Source: Chthoniobacterales bacterium
GTDB taxonomy: Bacteria > Verrucomicrobiota > Verrucomicrobiia > Chthoniobacterales > UBA10450
Assembly (NCBI GenBank): GCA_003244145.1
Contig: QHBM01000066.1
Coordinates: 1 to 39,252, forward strand
DNA: 39,252 nt
Reading direction: 5' to 3'
Shown here: one piece after another, positions 1 to 6,493 of the stretch
How positions within the stretch are numbered: position 1 is the stretch's first letter
Layout of the letters: every line of letters starts with the position of its first letter
Made by a program: the position numbers and the translations under genes
The notes under the pieces: model-generated
What the model saw: only the letters and a program-made list of their open reading frames with translations
What the model was told of the DNA's origin: nothing
The model's database searches: none

Positions 1-1071
1 CGCCACATCCAGGCGAGCTACAAATTCGATAATTTTTCGCGCAGCTTCGTGGACATCCTGGCCGCGCAGCAAACACCGGAAGGCTCGCAATGGTATCAGG
101 GCACGGCCGACGCGGTCCGCCAGAACATGCGCTACTTCCTCGAGCAGCCGTTCGATTATTATATCATCCTCAGCGGCGATCAGCTTTACCGGATGGATTT
201 TCGCGCGCTGCTGCATCAGCACATCCGCTCCGGCTCCGACATCACGCTCGCGATCAAACCGGTCACGCGCGAACAGGCCTCGGATTTCGGAATCATGCTG
301 AGCGATGCGGACCGCCGCGTGACCCATTTCGTGGAGAAGCCGAAGGACCCGGCCGTGCTGAACGAATTCAGGATGGGTCCGGAACTGCTGGCGTCGACCG
401 GCTCGGCCCCGGACGCAGAATTATATCAGGCGTCGATGGGCATCTACGTTTTCAATCGCAACGTCCTGGTGGAATGCCTCGACAACGATCTGGTCGATTT
501 TGGAAAACACATCATCCCGCAGGCCATTCAGGAACGGCAGGTGAGCGGTTATGTTTTCAACGGCTACTGGGAGGATATCGGAACGATCCGGGCGTTTTAT
601 GACGCGAATCTCGATCTGACGGACTTGCTCCCGCAGTACAGTTTTTTTGACGCGACCGCGCCGATTTACACGCACCCGCGTTTTCTGCCCGGCAGCAAGA
701 TCAACGGGGCGACGTTGCGACAGGCCATCATCGCGGATGGCTGCATCATTTCCGACGCGCATCTGGAGCGATCGGTGGTCGGCGTTCGCAGCATCATCCA
801 GAGCGGCGCGACGATTCGAAACAGCATCGTGATGGGCGCCGATTATTATGAGACGGATCCCGGCACGCAACGCGGGTTGCCGCCGATCGGCATCGGGCGC
901 AATTGCGTAATCGATCGCGCGATTATCGACAAGAATGCGCGCATCGCCGACGGGGTCGTGATTACGCCGGAAGGAAAGCCGCCCGATCTCGATGCGGACA
1001 ATTATTTTATCCGCGACGGGATCGTAGTCGTGCCGAAGAACGCGGTCATCCCACCGGGATTTTGGATTTGA
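1..1071 (+). CDS. glgC: Glucose-1-phosphate adenylyltransferase, 3' part
   Basis: Makes ADP-glucose from glucose-1-phosphate and ATP, the committed step of bacterial glycogen synthesis in the cytoplasm. The reading frame is open from base 1, so the true start lies left of the window; 356 residues are present, and about 70-75 N-terminal residues, including the nucleotide-binding GxGxRL loop, should be missing. Visible family motifs are WYQGTADAVRQN, ILSGDQLYRMD, VEKPKDP, SMGIYVF, DFGKHIIP and GYWEDIGTIRAFYDANL. The last ~150 residues are rich in I/V-G-x hexapeptide-like turns, as in the left-handed beta-helix that binds allosteric effectors. It ends 10 bp from the convergent lipoprotein gene. 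No other glycogen gene is visible in the window. Confidence 0.95.
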   Translation, partial: RHIQASYKFDNFSRSFVDILAAQQTPEGSQWYQGTADAVRQNMRYFLEQPFDYYIILSGDQLYRMDFRALLHQHIRSGSDITLAIKPVTREQASDFGIMLSDADRRVTHFVEKPKDPAVLNEFRMGPELLASTGSAPDAELYQASMGIYVFNRNVLVECLDNDLVDFGKHIIPQAIQERQVSGYVFNGYWEDIGTIRAFYDANLDLTDLLPQYSFFDATAPIYTHPRFLPGSKINGATLRQAIIADGCIISDAHLERSVVGVRSIIQSGATIRNSIVMGADYYETDPGTQRGLPPIGIGRNCVIDRAIIDKNARIADGVVITPEGKPPDLDADNYFIRDGIVVVPKNAVIPPGFWI

Positions 1072-1081
1072 ATCCGGGCCG

Positions 1082-1258
1082 TTACCGGCGTTGCTGGTTG
1101 AGCCCGGCCATCTCGCCTTCTCGCTCCCACTTCTGCTGTTGATTCCAAGGCAGGGCGGTTTCGCCAGAGGCGTTGGGATCGGCGATCAAGGGAGGGGTGT
1201 CCTTGGTGGCGCAGGAGGCGAGCACGCTCGCCGCAAAAACAATCAGCGCGATTCTCAT
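1082..1258 (-). CDS. Small lipoprotein, 58 residues
   Basis: A short predicted lipoprotein. It begins MRIALIVFAASVLASC, a basic start, a hydrophobic stretch and an LASC lipobox, so cleavage would leave Cys16 as the lipidated N-terminus. The mature part (about 43 residues) is polar, with acidic and Gln-rich stretches and no recognisable domain. The ATG at 1258 was chosen because it puts the lipobox at the usual distance; the frame is open further upstream, but that would bury the signal peptide. It lies 19 bp downstream of the coiled-coil membrane protein on the same strand, so the two probably form an operon and may act together at the envelope. Function unknown. Confidence 0.6.
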   Translation of the reverse strand: MRIALIVFAASVLASCATKDTPPLIADPNASGETALPWNQQQKWEREGEMAGLNQQRR

Positions 1259-1277
1259 CAGTTTCGATCGAACGGGA

Positions 1278-2105
1278 TCAGGAATTAGTGCCAGCATAAA
1301 CGACAGTATCACCGGGTTGCACCTGGACGCCGCGCGCCAGGCTGCTGGTGATGATATCGCCGATGGCCGTCGCCGGTTCAACCGAGGAAATGCGAATTTT
1401 CCCAATAAACGAGCCGCCGCGCAGGACCAGCATTTCCGTATTCGCTTCGACCCCCTGGCGGCCGCCGAGGCTCAGGACCACGAAATTGTAAGCCTGGTTC
1501 ACCGCCAGAACGGTGCCGCGAATGCCTGGATTTCCCACGACCGTGGGCCGGTGTTTCTTTTCGGTTTCCAACTGCGTCGATCGTTCCTGCGTGTTCTTCA
1601 TCTTATCGGCAAGCAAGACTTTCTCGCGCTCCGCGGCATCCAACTGCTTCTTCGCGTCGGCGAGTTGGGCTTGTAACTCGGCGGTCGCACCGGTGGCGGG
1701 AGCGGCCCCCGCGACCGGCTTCGCATCCGCGCTCTCGATCCGCTTTCGCAGTTCGGCGATTTCGGTTTCGTTCGCGCGCAGTTTCGCCTGGAGATCGTTT
1801 TTTTCGGTTTGAACCTTGAGGAGTTCGGCCTCGGTGCTGGCCGCTTTTGTTTGGGTATCGCCGAACTTCGCATTCGCGGCAGACACGGCCGCTTCGCGCC
1901 CCTTCAACTCCTTTTCGCGTTTGACCCGAAGCTGTTCCTCAGTCTGACGGGTAGTTTCGCTTTGCGCGACGACGGCGCGCAAATTTCGGGTTCTTTGGGT
2001 ATTTAGAAGGCCGAAAATCGCCGAGAGCGCAAGCAACGCAACGGATGCGGCGATCAGTGTTTTCGAAGTGATCACGCGCAAAGGAAAAGAGAAGGCATCG
2101 GACAA
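1278..2105 (-). CDS. Membrane-anchored coiled-coil protein
   Basis: Function not recognised. Residues ~12-32 form one hydrophobic segment (LIAASVALLALSAIFGLL) that would anchor the protein in the inner membrane. Residues ~45-125 and ~140-180 are rich in E/K/Q/A with heptad-like spacing, a long coiled coil broken by an Ala/Pro/Gly-rich linker. The last ~80 residues form a compact beta-rich domain (GTVLAVNQAYNFVVLSLG, GVEANTEMLVLRGG, ARGVQVQPGDTVV) resembling the C-terminal domain seen in FlgT-like and some MreC-like envelope proteins; this is a resemblance in pattern only. The best start is uncertain: there is no in-frame ATG, TTG at 2105 gives the form listed and GTG at 2075 is an alternative. 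Probably co-transcribed with the lipoprotein at 1082-1258. Confidence 0.75.
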   Translation of the reverse strand: MSDAFSFPLRVITSKTLIAASVALLALSAIFGLLNTQRTRNLRAVVAQSETTRQTEEQLRVKREKELKGREAAVSAANAKFGDTQTKAASTEAELLKVQTEKNDLQAKLRANETEIAELRKRIESADAKPVAGAAPATGATAELQAQLADAKKQLDAAEREKVLLADKMKNTQERSTQLETEKKHRPTVVGNPGIRGTVLAVNQAYNFVVLSLGGRQGVEANTEMLVLRGGSFIGKIRISSVEPATAIGDIITSSLARGVQVQPGDTVVYAGTNS

Positions 2106-2190
2106 CAGCGAAATCGTATGAAATCGCGCGCCTCCATTGCAATCTCATTTCGCGTTGCGCCAACCGGACTTCCAACCTATAGAACGCCAT

Positions 2191-2349
2191 ATGGGTCAGC
2201 AACATCGGGTGAGAGTGAAACGACGGCGCCGCGCCGCTTATTTGGATCGCAAAAAGGTGGCGGCGAAGGCCGCTCCCGCCCGACGGGAAGTCGTCCCGAA
2301 GAGCAAGCCAAAACCCCGGAAGCAGGCTGCTGCCTCAGCGGAATCGTAG
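2191..2349 (+). CDS. Small Arg/Lys-rich protein, 52 residues
   Basis: A very basic small protein. It starts MGQQHRVRVKRRRRAAYLDRKK and continues with a Lys/Ala/Pro-rich tail resembling histone-H1-like or ribosome-associated tails. From memory, similar small 'RVKRxRRxAYLxRKK' proteins occur next to yacP-like genes in Verrucomicrobiota; I cannot confirm this here. A nucleic-acid-binding role is likely from composition alone. ATG 2191 is preferred over the frame's earlier start at 2137 because the upstream residues look unlike the rest. The next gene, the NYN-domain nuclease, starts 54 bp downstream on the same strand, so a shared transcript and an RNA-related role are plausible. Confidence 0.6.
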   Translation: MGQQHRVRVKRRRRAAYLDRKKVAAKAAPARREVVPKSKPKPRKQAAASAES

Positions 2350-2403
2350 GAGGAACCTTCGGGTCGCCGCCCGACTTCGCGGAGACCAAAGGTAGGACGC
2401 GAA

Positions 2404-2808
2404 GTGCGCGCGCAGTATCTGATTGTCGACGGTCATAGCGTGATTTTCGCGTGGCCGGAATTGCGCGCGCTGCACGGGCGCCGCACGTCGCTCGCCCGGG
2501 AAGCGCTCACAAGACGATTGCGTGATTATCAGGACTGGACCGGAACTCGGGTGGCGGTTGTTTTCGACGGGAAAGGATCTGCCGTGAGTGCGAGCTCGGA
2601 GCCGGGCGAGATCCAGATCTTTTATTCGCGCGCTGGCCAAAGCGCTGATTCCATCATCGAAAGGCTGGCGAGCAAGTATGGCGAGCGTTTCAAACTTCTG
2701 GTCGCGACCAATGACATTTTAGAACAGGAAACCGCGGGCGCCTGTGGGGCCGAATGCATTTCGGCGGAAGCATTGCGCTGGCTTCTCGAGGAAGCGTCGC
2801 CGAGTTAG
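2404..2808 (+). CDS. YacP-like NYN-domain RNase
   Basis: Single-domain NYN (PIN-like) protein of the YacP/Rae1 type, a metal-dependent RNase fold; in Bacillus Rae1 cleaves mRNA in the ribosomal A site. The 134 residues cover the whole domain. YLIVDGHSVIF carries the first conserved Asp, VAVVFDGKGS the second, and LLVATND followed by ECISAEAL the C-terminal acidic part. The length is short for the family (about 160-170). The start is GTG 2404. It follows the small basic protein and runs towards the convergent receiver gene at 2830, 21 bp away. Confidence 0.8.
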   Translation: MRAQYLIVDGHSVIFAWPELRALHGRRTSLAREALTRRLRDYQDWTGTRVAVVFDGKGSAVSASSEPGEIQIFYSRAGQSADSIIERLASKYGERFKLLVATNDILEQETAGACGAECISAEALRWLLEEASPS

Positions 2809-2829
2809 GAAGGGCCCGGAGTTGTTCGG

Positions 2830-3276
2830 CTATGCGGCGCCGGCCAGCGCGTGATGCGGCCGGACGAGCGCTTCGCGGCGGGCGCGCTGCTGGCACGTAG
2901 CGAGCACGCGCGACAGGACGCAATAAAGTTGTTCGATCGGGAGGTTCTTGCTGACGTAGCCGTTGGCTCCCGCGCGCAACGCGGCATGCATCCGCTCTTC
3001 GTCATATCCGACGCCGGTGAAAACAATGATGGGAAGATTCTGGCTCATCTCACGGATGAAAGTGATGAGGGAAATGCCATCTACTTTGGGCATGTTGAGG
3101 TCGACCACGACGACATCACAGCGGTGATGTTCGAGCCAGGCGGCGGTCTGGAATCCTTCGGTCAGGAATTCGCAGGTGTGGCTTTTTTGCTTGAGATAGG
3201 TGACGAGAAATTTGGTGATGGCGGGGTCGTCATCGATGAGGAGGAACTCGAAGGAGTCGCGGGTGAGCATTTTCAT
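2830..3276 (-). CDS. Single-domain response regulator
   Basis: A stand-alone receiver domain of 148 residues with no output domain, like CheY or Spo0F. FLLIDDDPAI supplies the acidic Mg2+ site, VVVVDLNMPKVDG the phospho-accepting Asp, IIVFTGVG the conserved Thr and GYVSKN the conserved Lys, so it should be phosphorylatable. A short Arg/Ala-rich tail follows the last helix. ATG 3276 places the domain a few residues in; the frame runs on upstream to 3399 through non-conserved sequence. Without an output domain it probably relays phosphate or acts by protein contact. The kinases encoded upstream on this strand (4486-8998) are the obvious candidates to phosphorylate it, but this is inferred only from position. 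A 19-bp palindrome lies just upstream. Confidence 0.9.
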   Translation of the reverse strand: MKMLTRDSFEFLLIDDDPAITKFLVTYLKQKSHTCEFLTEGFQTAAWLEHHRCDVVVVDLNMPKVDGISLITFIREMSQNLPIIVFTGVGYDEERMHAALRAGANGYVSKNLPIEQLYCVLSRVLATCQQRARREALVRPHHALAGAA

Positions 3277-3287
3277 ATTAGAGCTTT

Positions 3288-3306
3288 GGTTATAATTACT
3301 ATAACC
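3288..3306. promoter_or_regulatory. 19-bp palindrome upstream of receiver gene
   Basis: GGTTATA-attac-TATAACC, a perfect 7-bp inverted repeat in an unusually AT-rich patch, centred about 20 bp upstream of the receiver gene's ATG (3276, minus strand). Just further upstream on the minus strand is TATACT, a possible -10 element. It could be an operator or a 5'UTR hairpin; no known regulator site is recognised. Confidence 0.35.
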
Positions 3307-3427
3307 AGTATAAGCACTAACCTTGCCAACCTCGTCTGCGGGGTAATTTTCTCCCGGGCCGGCGCAATTCCCCGCCCAAAGCGTAGCGGACCCCCGCAAG
3401 AATTGTCTGCCGCGAAAATCTTTGCTC

Positions 3428-4381
3428 TTACTTCTTCAGGCTGGCTCGAATGGCATCGAGTTGCCCGGCGGAACCGAGCTTCCCGTTCTTGTGCGCGATG
3501 AAATTCGCGTATTCCTCTACAAAAATCTTGCCCGGCGGGCGGAAGTCGAATTCGGCCGGATGATCGCGAAAATATTCCCGGTGCACCCGGGTCCAAACGA
3601 GGCGGCCATCAGTATCGATGTTCACTTTGGTGACGCCGAGTTTTGCCGCCGGAAGATATTCTTCCTCGTTCACGCCGCGAGCGGAGGGGTCGAGCTGGCC
3701 GCCGGCTGCGTTGATGCGCCGCACCTCTTCCACCGGCACGCTGGAGCTGCCGTGCATCACGATCGGCATCCCCGGGATCAGTTTTTTGATTTCCTCGATC
3801 ACTTCAAAGTGGAGACTTTGCTGGCCTTTGAATTTGTAGGCGCCGTGGCTGGTGCCGATCGCGGCAGCCAGCGAGTCGCAGCCAGTCCGCTTGACGAATT
3901 CCACGGCTTCCGTCGGATTGGTGAGAGAGGCGTGGCCTTCGTCCACCTTGATGTCCTCCTCGACGCCGCCGAGCTGCCCGAGCTCAGCCTCAACGCTGAT
4001 GCCTTTGACGTGCGCACGATCAACCACTCGTTTGGTGATAGCGATGTTCTCTTCGAACGATTCGTGGCTCGCGTCGATCATGACGGAGCTGTAAAAACCC
4101 GAGGAGATGCAGTCGTAGCAGGTCTCTTCGTCGCCATGATCGAGGTGGACGGCGAAAATCGCCTCGGGAAACATCCCTTCCGCGGTGCGAATCATCGCCT
4201 CGAGCATGCGCTTGTCCGCATATTTTCGCGCGCCTTTCGAAAGCTGGATGATGAAGGGCGCGCTGCTTTGGACGTTGCCGCGGAACAACCCCAGAAGCTG
4301 TTCCATGTTGTTTATGTTATACGCCCCGACGGCGAATTTTCCGTAGGCGACTTTGTAGAGCTGAGCGGTGGTGACGATCAT
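3428..4381 (-). CDS. fba: Class II fructose-1,6-bisphosphate aldolase
   Basis: Reversible cleavage of fructose-1,6-bisphosphate to dihydroxyacetone phosphate and glyceraldehyde-3-phosphate in glycolysis and gluconeogenesis; zinc-dependent class II enzyme. 317 residues. AVHLDHGD (Asp81 and zinc ligand His82), VEAELGQLGG (Glu132), GTSHGAYK (His179, zinc), VMHGSSSV (His210, zinc) and KVNIDTDGR (phosphate/substrate binding) are all intact. It sits between two signalling genes with no other glycolytic gene nearby. A 104-bp gap with short repeats separates its start from the upstream kinase gene, so it may have its own promoter there. Confidence 0.96.
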   Translation of the reverse strand: MIVTTAQLYKVAYGKFAVGAYNINNMEQLLGLFRGNVQSSAPFIIQLSKGARKYADKRMLEAMIRTAEGMFPEAIFAVHLDHGDEETCYDCISSGFYSSVMIDASHESFEENIAITKRVVDRAHVKGISVEAELGQLGGVEEDIKVDEGHASLTNPTEAVEFVKRTGCDSLAAAIGTSHGAYKFKGQQSLHFEVIEEIKKLIPGMPIVMHGSSSVPVEEVRRINAAGGQLDPSARGVNEEEYLPAAKLGVTKVNIDTDGRLVWTRVHREYFRDHPAEFDFRPPGKIFVEEYANFIAHKNGKLGSAGQLDAIRASLKK

Positions 4382-4451
4382 AGTGGTATGTCAGGGTGAA
4401 TTGCGATCAGGCGGGACGGAGCCAGGCGCCGCCCGGAAAGGATGGCACCTT

Positions 4452-4481
4452 AAATCTGAAATCGGCAATCCGAAATCTGAA
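4452..4481. repeat. Short direct repeat, 21-nt period
   Basis: AAATCTGAA occurs at 4452-4460 and again at 4473-4481, with GAAATC-like sequence between, in the gap between the kinase stop and the aldolase start. It looks like low-complexity intergenic repeat DNA rather than a regulatory site. Confidence 0.5.
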
Positions 4482-4485
4482 TTCT

Positions 4486-6480
4486 TTACTGGCCGGTCGG
4501 GAGCATGATGCTCACGGAAGTCCCATGCGGGTTGGAATCGATATCGACCCGGCCGTTGTGATCGAAGACCGTTCGTTTCACAATGGGCAGGCCCAATCCC
4601 ATGCCGCGGGCTTTCGTTGTGCAAAAGGGTGAGAATATTTTCTCCTGCAAGTCGGGCGCGATGCCTTTGCCGTTATCTTGAATCGTTACGAGCACGCCGC
4701 TGGTCCGATCCCCTTCGCGGATTGGTTTTGCCGCGAGGGTGATTCGCGGTTTACTCTGCCCGGAGGTGGCTTCCGCGGCGTTGGCGACCAAATGCGCGAA
4801 CGCTTCGGTCAGCGCATCCTCGTCTCCCAGCACTTTCGGGAGGTCGTTAGGCAAGGTCGTGTCGATCGTCACACCGGTTTTGGCAACGCGATCGCGCGCC
4901 AGTTCGATCGCTTTCTTCACCGACAACCGAACGTCGATCGGTTTCATGACCAGCTCGGTGGGATGCGCAAAGTTGTTGATCTGCGTGATGATTTTATCGA
5001 GTCGATCGATCTCCTGCACGACGATCTCGTTAAAGTCTTTTCGGAAATCGGCGTCGTCGAAACGCTCGGGGAGAAGCTGAGCAAAGGTCTTGATCGCGAC
5101 GAGTGGGTTGCGAATCTCGTGCGACATGCTCGCCGCCAGATCGGTCCAGAACGCGGCCCGGTCGACCAGGTCTTGTTTCTGCCGAAGATTATCTTCGGCA
5201 GTGAGGTCGTGGACCACTGCGACCGCTCCGAGCGGATTTTTCTGGTCGACCAACCGCCGCGTTTCGACGGAGAGGGAGCGGCGCGTGTTGGGATCGATCC
5301 ATTGCCGGGCCGGCAGATTTTCGCGGGCGTCGAGAGTTTCGCGCAGGAAAGCAGCCAGACGTCCGCCCACCGCTTCGACCGGTTGATTCAGAGCGTCACT
5401 GGCATCGACACCCAGGATTTGTTCGGCGGTGGGATTAAACCATCGGATGGTGGCTTCCTCATCGGTGGCGACGATCCCCGGCGGGATCGATTTGAGGAGC
5501 GTTTCCGCGAGAGTTTTTTGGAGCGTGACTTCCTCATAGAGCAGCGCGTTTTCCAAAACCGTGGAAACGTGTTCCGCAAGAAGCATGAGACCTTCGAGAT
5601 CGTGATAATCAAATCGTTGCCCGGTGACGCGGTGGCCGAAAAAGAGCCAGCCGATGATGTGGCCCCGGGCGTGCAGCGGCACGATCACTTCGGCGCCGAA
5701 GGTATCCAGCGCGCGCCGCATCAAGGTGCGCTGCCCCTGGTCGATCGCCTGGGTCAGGTTGCTCCGGGCAATCAGGTGCGCATGCAATTCGAACCAGCGC
5801 ACCAGCGCATCGCGTTCGCCATATTCGATCTCGTATGTTTCCGGCAGGCAACGTAAACCGGCCCGAAGCCGATAGCGATCGCTCTGCCGGATCTTGGAAA
5901 AAATGCCGACCCGGCCAACGCCAGTGGCGTCAGCCACGCCTTCCACCACGCTGGCCAAAAGAGCTTCGACGTTATCAAATCGGCGGAAGACGCGCGGAAA
6001 ACGCAACAGCGGCATCGAGGACGATTCATGCCGCGCCGGGGCTGCTTCGATGCGCTGCAACGGTTCCGGCGCATAGGGCACCACGGCCTGCTCGCGCAAG
6101 TCGCGATTCTCCTGGAGCACACGCAGATGTTCGAAGCCGCGAGAAATTAACGCCTGCAATCGGCGCCGATCGATTTGCAAATCCTCCGCCGCGTAAACGC
6201 CCGATTGCTCGGCCTCGCGGAGCGGTTCCGAGCGCAGAGTTCCGAGTGCGACGATCAGGATGTCTGGGAAGCCGGTCTGGATTTGCTGGAGCAGATCGTG
6301 CGCTTCTTTCGCTCGCAAATCCAAGAGCAGAATCGCGGGGCTGCTTTGCTGAAGGACAGCATCGAGGCGGTCGGCGGAGCTGACGTGCCGCACTTGCGCC
6401 AGCGCGGCAAGAAAAGCTTTGGCGCGCCGGACAAAATCCGCGTCCTGCGAGTAGAGAATGCAAATAGGGGATGGGATCAT
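4486..6480 (-). CDS. Sensor histidine kinase (pseudo-REC, GAF, PAS)
   Basis: Soluble 664-residue histidine kinase. Order: residues ~1-125 a degenerate receiver domain (LLLDL is kept, but the paired acidic residues and the Lys are not); ~165-320 a GAF domain; ~335-440 a PAS domain starting around LLKSIPPGIVATDEEATIRW; ~450-520 HisKA with the H-box ASMSHEIRNPLVAIKTFAQ; ~550-660 HATPase with N-box HLVANAAEAT, G1 DNGKGIAP and G2 GMGLGLPIVKR. No transmembrane segment is seen, so it probably senses a cytosolic cue. It lies 13 bp after a membrane kinase with a very similar H-box region and is likely co-transcribed with it. No DNA-binding partner is adjacent; the single receiver at 2830 is on the same strand. 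Confidence 0.92.
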   Translation of the reverse strand: MIPSPICILYSQDADFVRRAKAFLAALAQVRHVSSADRLDAVLQQSSPAILLLDLRAKEAHDLLQQIQTGFPDILIVALGTLRSEPLREAEQSGVYAAEDLQIDRRRLQALISRGFEHLRVLQENRDLREQAVVPYAPEPLQRIEAAPARHESSSMPLLRFPRVFRRFDNVEALLASVVEGVADATGVGRVGIFSKIRQSDRYRLRAGLRCLPETYEIEYGERDALVRWFELHAHLIARSNLTQAIDQGQRTLMRRALDTFGAEVIVPLHARGHIIGWLFFGHRVTGQRFDYHDLEGLMLLAEHVSTVLENALLYEEVTLQKTLAETLLKSIPPGIVATDEEATIRWFNPTAEQILGVDASDALNQPVEAVGGRLAAFLRETLDARENLPARQWIDPNTRRSLSVETRRLVDQKNPLGAVAVVHDLTAEDNLRQKQDLVDRAAFWTDLAASMSHEIRNPLVAIKTFAQLLPERFDDADFRKDFNEIVVQEIDRLDKIITQINNFAHPTELVMKPIDVRLSVKKAIELARDRVAKTGVTIDTTLPNDLPKVLGDEDALTEAFAHLVANAAEATSGQSKPRITLAAKPIREGDRTSGVLVTIQDNGKGIAPDLQEKIFSPFCTTKARGMGLGLPIVKRTVFDHNGRVDIDSNPHGTSVSIMLPTGQ

Positions 6481-6493
6481 GCCAGGGACGGAA

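Noticed and set aside
3422..4399. Long plus-strand frame (325 codons) opposite the aldolase gene
   Set aside because: Entirely antisense to the clear class II aldolase; its length comes from codon bias on the other strand and no motif is visible.
4678..5856. 392-codon plus-strand frame opposite the soluble kinase
   Set aside because: Antisense shadow of a gene with complete HisKA/HATPase motifs; composition is Arg/Phe/Gly-rich without domain character.
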